Positions 19,945-29,769 are shown, counted from the stretch's first letter. The stretch: 64,000 bases of DNA from Entomohabitans teleogrylli (GCF_001484765.1 NZ_KQ947379.1:117909-181908), one strand, 5' to 3'. A program made the numbers and translations. The notes: generated by a model from the sequence alone, not told the origin.

Positions 19945-20886
19945 ATGGCCCGTAAAGACAATGGAGAAAAAAAGCTCATGGTTGCCGCCATTATCATCGC
20001 TACTTTTATTATCAGCGTTATTTACGCACATTCCCGGGGCGTGGAAAAACAGAAGTTTTCCCGCCAGCTATTTGACCATTCGACATTTATGGCGCCGGTT
20101 AATATGTTTATGACCGGGTTTTCGCGCCTGCCGACCAGACAACCCTTTTTTGATACTGATACCTTTCCGGAACTGCAAAAACTCAGCGACAGCTGGCCGG
20201 TGATCCGTGAAGAAGCATTGCGCCTCCAGGATCATATTAAAGCCGCGCAGGCGCACAATGACGCTGGCTTTAACACTTTTTTTAAACGCGGCTGGAAGCG
20301 CTTTTATCTGAAATGGTACGGCGACGCCCACCCTTCGGCGCAAGTCCTGTGCCCGGAAACCACCCGCCTGGTCAGCGAGATCCCCTCCATTAAGGCGGCG
20401 ATGTTTGCTGAACTCCCGCCCGGCGCGCATCTGGGAAAACATCGCGATCCGTATGCCGGCTCGGTGCGCTATCATCTCGGGCTGGCGACCCCCAATGACG
20501 ATCGCTGCTTTATTGAAGTCGACGGACAGCGCCACAGCTGGCGCGACGGGGAAGCAGTATTGTTTGATGAAACCTATGTACACTGGGCGCAGAATAAAAC
20601 CGACCACACGCGGATTATCCTGTTTTGCGATATTGAACGGCCGATGAAATGGCGCTGGGCGCAGCGGGTTAATCAGTGGACTGGGGCAACGCTGATGGCA
20701 GCCGCCAGTTCACCTAATGACGACAACGACCGCACCGGGGCAATTAACCGGATTTTTAAATACGTCAATGCGCTGCGCGACGCCGGACAGCGCCTGAAAA
20801 AGCGCAACCGTCGGCTTTATTATGGACTGAAGTACCTGATCATTATCGCCATCTTCGCCGCCATCATTATTTCCGGCATCATGTAA
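19945..20886 (+). CDS. lpxO: LpxO-type lipid A 2-hydroxylase
   Basis: 313 residues, aspartyl/asparaginyl beta-hydroxylase family. LpxO is an inner-membrane Fe(II)/2-oxoglutarate dioxygenase that hydroxylates C2 of the secondary myristate of lipid A, altering the outer surface. Membrane helix at residues 11-27 and a second at the C-terminus (298-312). Iron ligands fit H166 and D168 in GKHRDPYAGSVRYHLGL plus H213 in ETYVHW; R223 (HTRIILF) would bind 2-oxoglutarate. E. coli K-12 lacks it. Alternatively another member of the same hydroxylase family, but length and both membrane anchors fit LpxO best. Confidence 0.85.
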   Translation: MARKDNGEKKLMVAAIIIATFIISVIYAHSRGVEKQKFSRQLFDHSTFMAPVNMFMTGFSRLPTRQPFFDTDTFPELQKLSDSWPVIREEALRLQDHIKAAQAHNDAGFNTFFKRGWKRFYLKWYGDAHPSAQVLCPETTRLVSEIPSIKAAMFAELPPGAHLGKHRDPYAGSVRYHLGLATPNDDRCFIEVDGQRHSWRDGEAVLFDETYVHWAQNKTDHTRIILFCDIERPMKWRWAQRVNQWTGATLMAAASSPNDDNDRTGAINRIFKYVNALRDAGQRLKKRNRRLYYGLKYLIIIAIFAAIIISGIM

Positions 20887-20894
20887 TATCGCGT

Positions 20895-20908
20895 CCCGCC
20901 GCGGCGGG
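20895..20908. terminator. Convergent hairpin between lpxO and dsrB
   Basis: CCCGCC-GC-GGCGGG, extendable with GCG/CGC outside it, in the 29 nt between two converging genes. Confidence 0.45.
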
Positions 20909-20915
20909 GCGCTAT

Positions 20916-21104
20916 TTACTCGACTTTTTCAACAAAAATCCCGTCCGGGTGGCCCGTCTCATTAAAAAACCAGATGCCCATCGGGTAGTCTTCAAGGGAC
21001 ACCAGATACATCGTCCCTTCGCTGAACTCCTCTTTTGCCAGAACCACTCCGGCCCGACGCGGCCCGCCATCGGTCTTGACTGTCACCCGATCGTTGATAT
21101 TCAT
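20916..21104 (-). CDS. dsrB: DsrB small protein
   Basis: 62 residues, nearly identical to E. coli DsrB over its whole length: [19 protein letters not shown] start, [24 protein letters not shown] and the end DGIFVEK. In E. coli its expression depends on RpoS and H-NS/DsrA and its function is unknown. Divergent from yodD. Confidence 0.95.
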   Translation of the reverse strand: MNINDRVTVKTDGGPRRAGVVLAKEEFSEGTMYLVSLEDYPMGIWFFNETGHPDGIFVEKVE

Positions 21105-21314
21105 ATAACCCCCTGTGTCTACTACTGAAAGTAGTGTAGCCCAAAACCACCTGCCGGGCAGCAGCCTCGCGGCTGGTCGCCGGTTTATTCACCGCCCGCC
21201 CGCTTTACCAGCCGCCCAGGCGGTCCCCGACCAACGTCCGGGACCGCGCCGCCGCTTGCGACATGACTTTGTGTATATACTTAAAGGTGGGGTAAACAAC
21301 CAGAGGCAGAAATC

Positions 21315-21548
21315 ATGAAGATGGCGAAAGTCTATAGCGAGACGGCGCACCGCGAGGTGGATGTCGACGTCGATGCGCTGCTGGCGGCAATCAACGAAAT
21401 CTGCGAAGGCGATATTCGCCATGGGCAGACCCCGGACTATCCTCACCGGGTGAGTATTGATGGTCGGGAATTTCACACCTACAGCGAACTGGCGGAAGCG
21501 TTCGAACTGGATATTCATGACTTCAGCGTTGGCGAGATCAATCGCTGA
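21315..21548 (+). CDS. yodD: YodD stress-response protein
   Basis: 77 residues, KVYSETAHREVDVDVDALLAAINEI and the end ELAEAFELDIHDFSVGEINR match E. coli YodD (75 residues). YodD is induced by peroxide, acid and cadmium in E. coli; molecular role unknown. Acidic, cytoplasmic, no motif. ATG at 21315 chosen; AGAGGCAG upstream. Confidence 0.93.
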   Translation: MKMAKVYSETAHREVDVDVDALLAAINEICEGDIRHGQTPDYPHRVSIDGREFHTYSELAEAFELDIHDFSVGEINR

Positions 21549-21555
21549 ATAAAAG

Positions 21556-21577
21556 CATCCCCGCCGAAGCGGGGATG
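21556..21577 (+). terminator. Hairpin after yodD
   Basis: CATCCCCGC, CGAA tetraloop, GCGGGGATG: nine pairs 7 nt after the yodD stop. Only a weak T tail follows. The 21.58-21.88 kb stretch after it is AT-rich and I see no gene in it. Confidence 0.6.
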
Positions 21578-21878
21578 GAATTTGCTATTGCAAAAAGCAC
21601 TCAAAAAATTCGTTACATCAGGAAATCCGATGTAGCTAAGACCTTATCGTCAAACATTTTGCGGTACAAGAACATATTTCTCATATGAAAATTCTTAATC
21701 GTTCTTTTTTTAAACCCCGGTTTCTCTGATACCTTTCTCCACGCGGGTTATCCGGAATTTTTTTCATCTGGCGGACAAATATACTTTAAGAATAGTCCTG
21801 GACAACATTTAACTTAAATATCTGGTCAGATGAGCAGAAATATCCACTGTTCCATAGACCACATTCCTACGCAGACCA

Positions 21879-23543
21879 TCAGGACGCCACGACCCGGTTA
21901 CGGCCGCCGGTCTTGGCTTTATACAACCGCTCATCGGCCAGCGACTGTAAACGTTCGAAATCATAGTCCCCCTGCTCCTGAGCGCTACTGACGCCAAATG
22001 AAGCGCTCAGCCGCAGTGTGGTCCCCGGCTTCACCAGCAGCTCTTTATTGTGAATCCGCAGCCGAATACGTTCGGCAATACGCCGGGCATCCGCCAGCGT
22101 CGCCCCCGGCAGCAGCACTGCAAACTCTTCTCCGCCCACCCGGCCCGCGATATCCTGCCCCCGCAACGCCTGACTAATCAGCGCGGCGGCATGGGCCAGC
22201 ACTTTGTCGCCGGCGTCATGGCCATAGTTGTCATTCACGTTTTTGAAGTGATCGAGATCGAGCTGGATCACCGAAAACGCTTCGCCGCGCGCCGCACAAT
22301 CGCGGGAGATCCGGTGGGCGCGGTCAAAAAACGCCCCGCGATTCAATAAACGGGTCAGCGCGTCATAGTTCGCACGCCAGCTAAGGGCGCTTTGCAGATT
22401 CATCATGCCGGCGACCAGCCTTCTGACCACCAGCCAGCAGGCGATGAGCATTCCGGTGGATAACAGCCAGAGCATCGCCAGCACAATACTGATTCGGCCA
22501 AATTCGCCATGTACCCCTTCCTGCAGGGTATGAATTTTGATTAACACGCCGCTGAAGTTATGCAGCCTTGCCCAGGTGACAAAGCGACTGTCAAACCGCA
22601 ACTCTCCCTGATTAGCCTGTTCCATGGAAGACGCAATCTCCGCGCGCTGAGCGGCGCTAAACAGCGATGAGACCGGCAGCGCGTCGTCACTGGAGGCAAT
22701 AATGTTAAAGCGGTTGTCGTACAGCAATACCGTCCCTTCGCGATCCTCATGCATGGCTTCCACCAGGAAACGGCGCATAGAGCGCATGGTGAAATCCATC
22801 CCCAGTACACCGTACCAGCGCTGCTGGTAATCCAGCGGCACACTGGCAGTGATCACCTGATCGTCCGAACTGCGCGGATCCCAGCTATGATTCCATAAAA
22901 TCCCCCTGGCGCGGTTATTCTGCCAGGCGTGTTCGGCAAAATAGGGCCGCTTCACCAGCCGCTCATAGCGGGAAATGATCTGCGGATCGTCGGCAGTGGG
23001 CGTGCTGGTCAGGTAGAAACCGGCCCGAGAGGTATAGAACGTCCGGCGCTGCAGGTCCATCGTGTAGTCGGACAGTTGCATGATGTAGCTAAATTCCAGC
23101 GCCGCGCTGATTTCGTTATGCAGATAGTCGGGATCGCGCGCCAGTAGCGGGTAGTGGGAGACCAGCGCATCGGAGACGCCGTTAATCGGGATACTGCGGT
23201 TAAAATCCAGCAGCAGTTGCCAGGAGGGCAGTACCCGGCGTTCGTCAAATTGCGCCAGAGCACGGCGCGATTTATCTGTTGAAATGGGCGTCTGGAGAGC
23301 ATAATGCATGACGTTGCGGTAAAACAGCAGATTGTCGATGCTGTGCTGCAACTGGCGATCGAGAGCAGTGGCGATATTTTCCAGGCTATTGCGCTGGCTG
23401 GCGGCATAGGCCTCTTCCAGCACCGCCACTTCACGCCAGGTCAGCAACGTTGAAAACGCCAGCACCATCATAAAACAGACGTTTACTACTCGCTGCGGAT
23501 TTTTAACACGGCGGAATTTAAACTGGAAAAGTTGTTCAGGCAC
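21879..23543 (-). CDS. dgcQ: DgcQ (YedQ) diguanylate cyclase
   Basis: About 554 residues. Inner-membrane enzyme making c-di-GMP from two GTP, which in E. coli promotes cellulose production and lowers motility. Membrane helices at about 20-35 and 350-376 enclose a periplasmic sensor (CHASE7-type) domain. The C-terminal GGDEF domain has GGEEF (about residue 470), the RxxD inhibitory site (RGQD, nine residues before it), and FSVIQLDLDHFKNVND. All are consistent with an active cyclase with product inhibition. Starts are GTG: the one at 23543 has GGGAG at better spacing than the GTG at 23549. yedP, normally next to it in E. coli, is absent. Confidence 0.93.
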   Translation of the reverse strand: MPEQLFQFKFRRVKNPQRVVNVCFMMVLAFSTLLTWREVAVLEEAYAASQRNSLENIATALDRQLQHSIDNLLFYRNVMHYALQTPISTDKSRRALAQFDERRVLPSWQLLLDFNRSIPINGVSDALVSHYPLLARDPDYLHNEISAALEFSYIMQLSDYTMDLQRRTFYTSRAGFYLTSTPTADDPQIISRYERLVKRPYFAEHAWQNNRARGILWNHSWDPRSSDDQVITASVPLDYQQRWYGVLGMDFTMRSMRRFLVEAMHEDREGTVLLYDNRFNIIASSDDALPVSSLFSAAQRAEIASSMEQANQGELRFDSRFVTWARLHNFSGVLIKIHTLQEGVHGEFGRISIVLAMLWLLSTGMLIACWLVVRRLVAGMMNLQSALSWRANYDALTRLLNRGAFFDRAHRISRDCAARGEAFSVIQLDLDHFKNVNDNYGHDAGDKVLAHAAALISQALRGQDIAGRVGGEEFAVLLPGATLADARRIAERIRLRIHNKELLVKPGTTLRLSASFGVSSAQEQGDYDFERLQSLADERLYKAKTGGRNRVVAS

Positions 23544-23685
23544 TACCACACTCCCGGGTTGCTGGTTAACGACAGCGCTTTGCTGCCACGCTAAGGAGCA
23601 ATCTGATTACCCATGACATATAAATGATAATTATGCATAAAATAAACAAATAACCCAGAATGCCATTTATTACCAGGAATCCGCT

Positions 23686-24075
23686 GTGACCGATCAGACC
23701 CCGCACGAACATCTGGTTATCGCCCTTGCTGAATGGATCGAAGATCACCTCGACAGCGGCATTGCACTCCCGGAACTGGCCGCCGTTTCCGGGTTTTCGG
23801 TGTGGTATATGCAAACCATTTTTCGTACCACGACGGGTATCGCCATCGGACGCTATATCCGCGAACGAAAACTCACCGAGGCGGTGAAACGCCTGCGCAC
23901 CACCGACCAGCGGATCCTCGATATCGCGGTGGATTATGGTTTTAACTCCCAGTCGCAGTTCGCCACGCTTTTTCGCAAATACTTCGGCATTACCCCGCAG
24001 GCCTGCCGCCAGAATCCGCATCTCGCGCTACCGCTAACTCCCCCGCTGACGCCCGAATTACTGCGCGTTGCATAG
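23686..24075 (+). CDS. Small MarA/SoxS-like AraC-family regulator
   Basis: 129 residues, only a double helix-turn-helix DNA-binding domain with no ligand domain, like MarA, SoxS and RamA. HTH1: IALPELAAVSGFSVWYMQTIF; HTH2: RILDIAVDYGFNSQSQFATLF, then RKYFGITPQACR. The start must be GTG (23686) with AGGA upstream, since the only nearby ATG is out of frame. It is divergent from dgcQ and absent from this site in E. coli. It could control stress or efflux genes (by family) or its divergent neighbour; neither is shown by the sequence. Confidence 0.85.
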   Translation: MTDQTPHEHLVIALAEWIEDHLDSGIALPELAAVSGFSVWYMQTIFRTTTGIAIGRYIRERKLTEAVKRLRTTDQRILDIAVDYGFNSQSQFATLFRKYFGITPQACRQNPHLALPLTPPLTPELLRVA

Positions 24076-24078
24076 ATA

Positions 24079-24102
24079 AAGCCCGGCCAAATGACCGGGC
24101 TT
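24079..24102. terminator. Terminator after the MarA-like gene
   Basis: AAGCCCGG, 8 nt loop, CCGGGCTT, immediately after the stop codon. A/T ends on both sides let it work in both directions. I see no gene from here to yodC. Confidence 0.65.
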
Positions 24103-24239
24103 CAACTGCCGGGATGGCAGCACAGCAGAGAGAGATTGGATGTTGCCCACGCAGATTTTTCTGCCGCCGGCTTACGCCTGCGGGGCCGGGATTACTGAAC
24201 CCCGCGACTCACATCTTTGGGCTGGCAGGAGTATGGCGC

Positions 24240-24419
24240 TCAGGCCACCGCGGCCACCTGTTTTTCCCCGGGGAGCAGTTCCTCTTCATGAAACGCTTCA
24301 CGCCGCACGCTAAACCCGTCATACCAGCGGCATTCCACCATTCCGCCGGAATATCCGGTGACAATCATGCGTTCCCCGCCATTTTTGTGCCTGACTTCAT
24401 CGCTGACGACATAGACCAT
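24240..24419 (-). CDS. yodC: YodC small protein
   Basis: 59 residues, read directly from the minus strand: MVYVVSDEVRHKNGGERMIV, then TGYSGGMVECRWYDGFSVRR and EAFHEEELLPGEKQVAAVA. It matches E. coli YodC (VTVKEGGPRMIVTGYSSGMVE..). AGGAG stands 7 nt before the ATG. DUF2158 family, function unknown. Confidence 0.93.
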   Translation of the reverse strand: MVYVVSDEVRHKNGGERMIVTGYSGGMVECRWYDGFSVRREAFHEEELLPGEKQVAAVA

Positions 24420-24499
24420 AACTGACTCCTGTATCAGAGGTGAAAACCTCTACAGTTATAGTCAAAAATGACGACCTTTGCCTGGAAAAACCACGCCTT

Positions 24500-25414
24500 T
24501 TAATGCGCCGCTTTTCCTCGCAGCCGCGAAATACCCGTTACCGCCAGCAGCACTATACCGCCGACAATGAAGCCCAATACCACGTTAGCCAGGCTGGGGA
24601 TAAGTGCCCCTACCCAGGCGCCGCTCTGCGTCGCCCACCCCTCCACCAGATGGTGAACCGGCGCCACGCCGTGGACCAGAATACCGCCGCCGACCAGAAA
24701 CATTGCCAGCGTCCCTACCACTGACAGCACCTTCATCAGTTTCGGCGCCAGCGCCAGCAATCCCTGCCCCAGCACCTGAGCGATGCGCGAGGATTTCTCC
24801 GCCAGCCAGTAGCCCATATCGTCCAGTTTGACGATTACCGCCACAATGCCGTAGACACCCACGGTGACCAGAATGGCGATCCCCGACAGCACCAGAATCT
24901 GATTCATCAGCGGGGCTTGTGACACGATGCCAAGGGTAATCGCGACAATTTCCGCCGACAGAATAAAATCGGTCCGTACCGCGCCTTTGACTTTGTCCCG
25001 CTCAAAGCCTTGCGGATCCTGGGCCGCCAGCGCCTCAAGCCGCTGTTGACGCGCCTCGGGAGACACCTTTTCTTTACGCTGCGCCAGAGAGTGCAGCACT
25101 TTTTCCACCCCTTCATAGCACAGGAACGCGCCGCCAATCATCAGCAACGGCGTAATCGCCCAGGGAATAAATGCGCTGATTAATAACGCCAGCGGCACCA
25201 GAATCAATTTATTGATAAACGACCCTTTAGCCACACTCCAGACCACCGGCAATTCGCGGTTGGCCCGTACTCCGGTGACCTGCTGGGCGTTCAGCGACAA
25301 GTCATCTCCCAGCACCCCTGCCGTTTTCTTCGCCGCCAGTTTGCCCATCACGGAAATGTCGTCCAGCAGCGTCGCGATATCATCAAGTAGAGTTAATAAA
25401 CTGCTCCCGGCCAA
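24500..25414 (-). CDS. yedI: YedI, DUF808 inner-membrane protein
   Basis: 304 residues if started at the TTG complementing 25412-25414. The resulting protein begins [18 protein letters not shown] exactly as in E. coli YedI, and AAGGAA sits 9 nt upstream. The ATG at 25447 adds an 11-residue basic leader without any ribosome site. Five to six membrane segments, for example [20 protein letters not shown], and soluble loops with [19 protein letters not shown]. Function unknown. Confidence 0.9.
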   Translation of the reverse strand: MAGSSLLTLLDDIATLLDDISVMGKLAAKKTAGVLGDDLSLNAQQVTGVRANRELPVVWSVAKGSFINKLILVPLALLISAFIPWAITPLLMIGGAFLCYEGVEKVLHSLAQRKEKVSPEARQQRLEALAAQDPQGFERDKVKGAVRTDFILSAEIVAITLGIVSQAPLMNQILVLSGIAILVTVGVYGIVAVIVKLDDMGYWLAEKSSRIAQVLGQGLLALAPKLMKVLSVVGTLAMFLVGGGILVHGVAPVHHLVEGWATQSGAWVGALIPSLANVVLGFIVGGIVLLAVTGISRLRGKAAH

Positions 25415-25593
25415 GATAATGTTCCTTCTTTGAATTGGTTTCTGCACATTGAGTATGGTGTAAAAAACCAGAGTCTGATCCCGTCGACTCCGTCAACTGA
25501 AATTGTAACCTCTCTGTGAAGTAAAGTGCTCGCCAGCTCGCAAAAATTAACGTTAACTATCCTTCCTGATCCTGACTGCTGTTGCGAGGGAAT

Positions 25594-26502
25594 ATGCATC
25601 CTGGCCGCCTGTTGCCACTCATTGGCGCACTTTTTGCGCTGTATATCATCTGGGGTTCCACCTATTTCGTGATTCGCCTTGGCGTCGCCAGTTGGCCGCC
25701 GCTGACCATGGCTGGCGTGCGCTTTCTGTGTGCCGGCCTGTTGCTGATGGGCTTTTTGCTGCTACGCGGCGAACGCCTCCCACCGCGGCGCCAAATCCTC
25801 AACGCGGCGCTGATCGGCTTCCTGTTGCTGGCGGTAGGCAATGGCCTGGTCACCGTGGCGGAACACCAGGACGTGCCTTCAGGCATCGCCGCCGTCATGG
25901 TCGCCACCGTGCCGCTGTTCACCCTGTGCTTCAGCCGGTTATTCGGTATCGCCACCCGCAGGATTGAGTGGCTGGGGATCGCCATCGGTCTGTGCGGGAT
26001 TATCATGCTCAACAGCGGCGGTAACCTCAGCGGAAATCCGTGGGGCGCGTTACTGATTCTGGTGGGGTCCCTGAGCTGGGCGTTTGGTTCGGTGTATGGC
26101 TCGCGCATTGCGCTGCCGCAGGGGATGATGGCCGGGGCGATTGAGATGCTGGCTGCCGGGGTGATTTTGATCGTCGCGGCGCTGCTCAGCGGAGAAAATG
26201 TGCTGGCGGCATCACCGGATTTGCAGGGATGGCTGGCCGTGGGCTATCTGGTCGTTTTTGGCTCGATTATCGCCATCAACGCCTATATGTACCTGATTCG
26301 CAATGTCTCGCCGGCGGTGGCGACCAGCTATGCCTATGTCAACCCGGTGGTGGCGGTATTACTGGGAACCGGGTTTGGCGGTGAGCGCCTGTCGACCGTG
26401 GAATGGCTGGCGCTTGCGGTTATCATCTTCGCCGTCCTGCTGGTCACGCTCGGCAAATATCTGTTGCCGGCGAAGGGGCAACCGCGCGCCCTGAAGAAAT
26501 AA
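25594..26502 (+). CDS. yedA: YedA, EamA-family (DMT) transporter
   Basis: 302 residues, ten membrane helices in two EamA repeats: first ALYIIWGSTYFVIRLGVASW, second GSLSWAFGSVYGSRIALP. Member of the drug/metabolite transporter superfamily, likely an exporter of small metabolites; E. coli YedA has been linked to permeation of amino-acid-like compounds, substrate not certain. ATG at 25594 has GAGGG upstream and replaces the longer TTG start. Confidence 0.92.
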   Translation: MHPGRLLPLIGALFALYIIWGSTYFVIRLGVASWPPLTMAGVRFLCAGLLLMGFLLLRGERLPPRRQILNAALIGFLLLAVGNGLVTVAEHQDVPSGIAAVMVATVPLFTLCFSRLFGIATRRIEWLGIAIGLCGIIMLNSGGNLSGNPWGALLILVGSLSWAFGSVYGSRIALPQGMMAGAIEMLAAGVILIVAALLSGENVLAASPDLQGWLAVGYLVVFGSIIAINAYMYLIRNVSPAVATSYAYVNPVVAVLLGTGFGGERLSTVEWLALAVIIFAVLLVTLGKYLLPAKGQPRALKK

Positions 26503-26518
26503 TCCCTCCGGCACGGCC

Positions 26519-26986
26519 TTAACGCGGGCGAATCCCCTGAATATCGATCTCCGCCCGCTGGCCGCCGCCGCAAATCCACTCTTCCAGGCGCTCACTGAGC
26601 GCCGCGTCAGCAAGCTTTTCTCTGCCCCGTAGCGCGCATTCCCAGACCACCAGCACCCGCCATCCCTCTTCCAGTAACCGGGCACTATCCCGCTCGTCCC
26701 GCGCCACATTCTGGCCAATTTTATTCATCCAGAATTCAGTACGCGTCGCCGGTACTTTAAATAAATAGCAATCATGGTGATGCCAGAAACAGCCGTGAGT
26801 AAAAATTACGCAGCGATATTCATCAACCACAAAGTCAGGACGCCCGGCAAGCGTCCGATCCTGGGCCCGCCACTCGAAACCAATCTGATCGAGCAGCCCG
26901 GCGAGGCGTTTTTCTATTGCCGTGTCATGGGTGGCGATAGCGCGCATATTTTTACTGCGAATCGCCTTGCTGTGCACATCCGCCAT
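26519..26986 (-). CDS. vsr: Vsr, very-short-patch mismatch endonuclease
   Basis: 155 residues. Nicks 5' of the T in T:G mismatches made when Dcm-methylated C deaminates, starting short-patch repair by Pol I. Catalytic and metal residues line up with E. coli Vsr: D51 (GRPDFVV), T63, H64 and H69; zinc ligands C66, H71, C73 and C117. It lies downstream of dcm in the same direction, separated by 14 nt. In E. coli the two genes overlap. Confidence 0.97.
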   Translation of the reverse strand: MADVHSKAIRSKNMRAIATHDTAIEKRLAGLLDQIGFEWRAQDRTLAGRPDFVVDEYRCVIFTHGCFWHHHDCYLFKVPATRTEFWMNKIGQNVARDERDSARLLEEGWRVLVVWECALRGREKLADAALSERLEEWICGGGQRAEIDIQGIRPR

Positions 26987-27000
26987 TTCCTGTCCCCCGG

Positions 27001-28392
27001 TTAACGTTTTTGCACCGCCTGGAGAATTTTCGCTTCCAGCAGCCGGGCCACGGCGGCAAATGCCGGCACTACCACCGAATTACCAAACTGGCGGTAGGCC
27101 TGTGTATCCGAAACCGGGATCCGAAAATGGCTGGCTCCGGGCGCCTCAAATCCCATCAGCCGGGCGCATTCGCGCGGCGTTAAGCGACGCGGACGACGCG
27201 CCATATTGCCGGGATCGCCAAACTGCTTCTCACCCAGTTCCCGATCCCAGCCGCGATCGACCAGGATTTCCGCGCCATCTTTGTAATAGCGCGCCGACAG
27301 TGTACGCGCCACGCTGTCGGGGTTGAGCGGGTTCACCAGCCCAAATCCGAAGCCATTGCCCTTCGCCTGATGTTTTTTTGCGTACTGATAAAGGTAGCGC
27401 CACAGGACCGGGGTGAGGATATAGCGACTGTCCACCTCGTGGTCCAGCAACTCACCGAAGGATGGCCGTCGGGCTGGATAAAACTGTGGTAGATCGCGCA
27501 GCGTAAACCCGTGATGCAACTGGAGATCGCGGCGAAACCCTACCAGTACGATACGTTCACGGTGCTGCGGGAGGAAATGTTGACCATCAATAATTTTCGG
27601 ATCATTGGCCCCGGCGACATCGGCATCCGCCACCTGATAACCCAGTTGATCGAGGGTTTGCATGATGATGCGGAAAGTGTTGCCTTTATCATGACTTTTC
27701 AGATTCTTAACGTTTTCCAGCACGAAAATAGCCGGACGTTTTGCGGCGATAATCCGCGCGACGTCAAAAAACAGCGTTCCCTGGGTTTCACAGGCAAAAC
27801 CGTGCGCCCGTCCCAGCGCGTTTTTCTTCGACACCCCCGCCAGAGAGAAAGGCTGGCAGGGGAAACCCGCCAGCAGCACATCATGGTCGGGCAGCGTCGC
27901 CTGAACGTGCGCCATCGCCATATCATCGCTGACGTCCTGGCGATTACTTAAGGTGACATCGCGGATGTCTTCATTAAACTGGTGCTCCGGGGAGCAATAC
28001 CAGTTGGCTTTATAGGTGCGCACCGCGAATTTATTCCATTCACTGGTAAAAACGCACTGCCCGCCAATAGCTTCAAAACCGCTGCGGATACCGCCAATAC
28101 CGGCGAACAGATCGATAAACCGGAAGCGATAATCCGGGTAATAAGGCGGCGGCGACGGCAGCAGCGCCCGCAACGTCCGCCGTTCATTTTCCGACAGAGC
28201 TATCGCCCCGTCTGCCGCCCGCAGTAGCTGCGCCCGCGACCATTTATTTTCGCCCAGGCTCTGCAGAGCCTGTAGTACGCCAGTTATCGCGTAAATTTCC
28301 AGCGTTTTTTCCAGCAGTTCCACCTGCGATAGAGGCGAGGTGTGCAACAACTGCGACGCCGACGGCGCCTGCGGAATTTTTACTTCGGACAT
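27001..28392 (-). CDS. dcm: Dcm, DNA cytosine-5 methyltransferase (CCWGG)
   Basis: 463 residues from [20 protein letters not shown]. Motif [16 protein letters not shown] (about 92-106), catalytic C179 in [11 protein letters not shown], motif VI ENVKN (226-230), QHRER, and motif [11 protein letters not shown] near the C-terminus. High similarity to E. coli Dcm makes CCWGG the expected target. The first ~80 residues are the poorly conserved N-terminal extension; a start at 28458 would add residues without homology and is rejected. No restriction enzyme accompanies it. Confidence 0.96.
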   Translation of the reverse strand: MSEVKIPQAPSASQLLHTSPLSQVELLEKTLEIYAITGVLQALQSLGENKWSRAQLLRAADGAIALSENERRTLRALLPSPPPYYPDYRFRFIDLFAGIGGIRSGFEAIGGQCVFTSEWNKFAVRTYKANWYCSPEHQFNEDIRDVTLSNRQDVSDDMAMAHVQATLPDHDVLLAGFPCQPFSLAGVSKKNALGRAHGFACETQGTLFFDVARIIAAKRPAIFVLENVKNLKSHDKGNTFRIIMQTLDQLGYQVADADVAGANDPKIIDGQHFLPQHRERIVLVGFRRDLQLHHGFTLRDLPQFYPARRPSFGELLDHEVDSRYILTPVLWRYLYQYAKKHQAKGNGFGFGLVNPLNPDSVARTLSARYYKDGAEILVDRGWDRELGEKQFGDPGNMARRPRRLTPRECARLMGFEAPGASHFRIPVSDTQAYRQFGNSVVVPAFAAVARLLEAKILQAVQKR

Positions 28393-28458
28393 CGTGTCAA
28401 CCCATAAAAAAATAGTCGCCACAGAGTACCATAGTTCTGTGCGCTTGCCTGGTGGCAA

Positions 28459-29166
28459 TTAGTCCGCTTCTGGCCTGCCTGGCGAGAACAGAAAGCGTTC
28501 CAGAACCCGGGGATCGGGATTCATCGGCTCGCCCTGTAATTCAGCGCTAATTTTGGCCAGGAAATGCACCATGTAATTGGCATTGTGCATCGCCAACCGT
28601 TTACCCGCGGCGGTGCGCATTGTTTGCGGCAGGGTGAACAGCTTGGTCTGGAAATGATCGAGCGCATAGCGTTTATCATCCAGCTCGCGATGCAACGCCA
28701 GCGGATCGCCGCCTTCAAAAATATCGCATCCCAGCGACGCCGCTACGAACAACATTCTCGCCAGACCAATGGCGCCAAGCGACTCCAGACGATCGGCATC
28801 CTGAACAATGCAGGCCTCCGGGGTCCGCGGGACAATCCCGGCGCTAAAGCTATGGGCCTCAATAGCATGGAACACGGCGTCATAATGTTGCGCCGGATAA
28901 TCAGGAAAGTGGTCGCGCAAGATGGTTATCGTTTTCTCTGCAGCCAGGGAAGAGGCGCGATGGCGCTGCGGGTGATTCTTAGGGAGATTTACCACGTCAT
29001 GGAAAAAGCAGGCGGCCACCACCACCAGCGGGTGGGCAGGCATATCGGACATTATCTGCTGCGCAGTATGCCATACCCGGCGCGCATGGCCGGCATCATG
29101 CGCTTTATCACATTGAGAGATCTGAGATTGCAGGTAGTTTTCAAAACGAACCGGCCAGTTATCCAT
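28459..29166 (-). CDS. yedJ: YedJ, HD-domain phosphohydrolase
   Basis: 235 residues. HD superfamily metal ligands are visible: H28 (DAGHARRVW), H56-D57 (ACFFHD) and the later D (CIVQDADRLESLGAIGLAR). The long conserved LDDKRYALDHFQTKLFTLPQTM is shared with E. coli YedJ. The enzyme should hydrolyse a phosphate ester or nucleotide; the substrate is not known. Lies upstream of dcm, 66 nt away. Confidence 0.92.
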   Translation of the reverse strand: MDNWPVRFENYLQSQISQCDKAHDAGHARRVWHTAQQIMSDMPAHPLVVVAACFFHDVVNLPKNHPQRHRASSLAAEKTITILRDHFPDYPAQHYDAVFHAIEAHSFSAGIVPRTPEACIVQDADRLESLGAIGLARMLFVAASLGCDIFEGGDPLALHRELDDKRYALDHFQTKLFTLPQTMRTAAGKRLAMHNANYMVHFLAKISAELQGEPMNPDPRVLERFLFSPGRPEAD

Positions 29167-29201
29167 CGCTCCTCCTGGTTAAGATGCGGGAGGACGGAAT
29201 A

Positions 29202-29477
29202 TTACTCTTGCTGCGGGCCTCCTCTCGGCCGAGTGTACCACGCCAGCCAGCCCAACAGCGCGCCAACAGATCCGAGCACCATAAAGCCTAACAACGCTCC
29301 CAACCATTTTCCCGAGGTCGATCCCATATCCCCGCCGACACTGGAGTCGATACTGCTGACCACCCAAAAATAACGCGCCATTACCCATAGAGACCAGACG
29401 CAAAACCCGTAAAACAGCCACAGCGCCAGGCGCCCACCGGGATTTCTTGATATTTTTTCATCCATTATTCGAGACAT
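29202..29477 (-). CDS. Small inner-membrane protein in the yedR position
   Basis: 91 residues with two membrane helices (about 18-40 and 58-80) and a Gly/Ser loop between. Starts MSRIMDEKISRNPGGRL; the second ATG (MDEK) is also possible and neither spacing to the AGAAGG upstream is ideal. It occupies the yedR place between yedJ and the porin, but I cannot confirm sequence similarity to YedR by eye. Function unknown. Confidence 0.7.
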   Translation of the reverse strand: MSRIMDEKISRNPGGRLALWLFYGFCVWSLWVMARYFWVVSSIDSSVGGDMGSTSGKWLGALLGFMVLGSVGALLGWLAWYTRPRGGPQQE

Positions 29478-29769
29478 ACCTTCTCACAACAACACGTGCT
29501 TACCTGCAACAGCACTTACCCTCATGTGATTTGAATCACATTTTAGTGCAAGAAAATCCAGATCGGGAACAAATTTACACTGTGCTATTTTTTCGCCATT
29601 CCCCCGCGGCGCGCCTCACTGTGATGTTTTTTTCGCCTCTTCAGCACAATAACCAGACGAATACATAAGAAAAACTAATCAAATCACCATGCAATAGGTT
29701 GACTCATCATGATAAATTAATGAATGGCCTCTCCACTGTCTGATAATCACCTGTCTGCATAATTTTTTA

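Noticed and set aside
29447..29668. 73-codon frame before the porin
   Set aside because: Overlaps the yedR-position gene start and AT-rich regulatory DNA; no ribosome site or homology seen.
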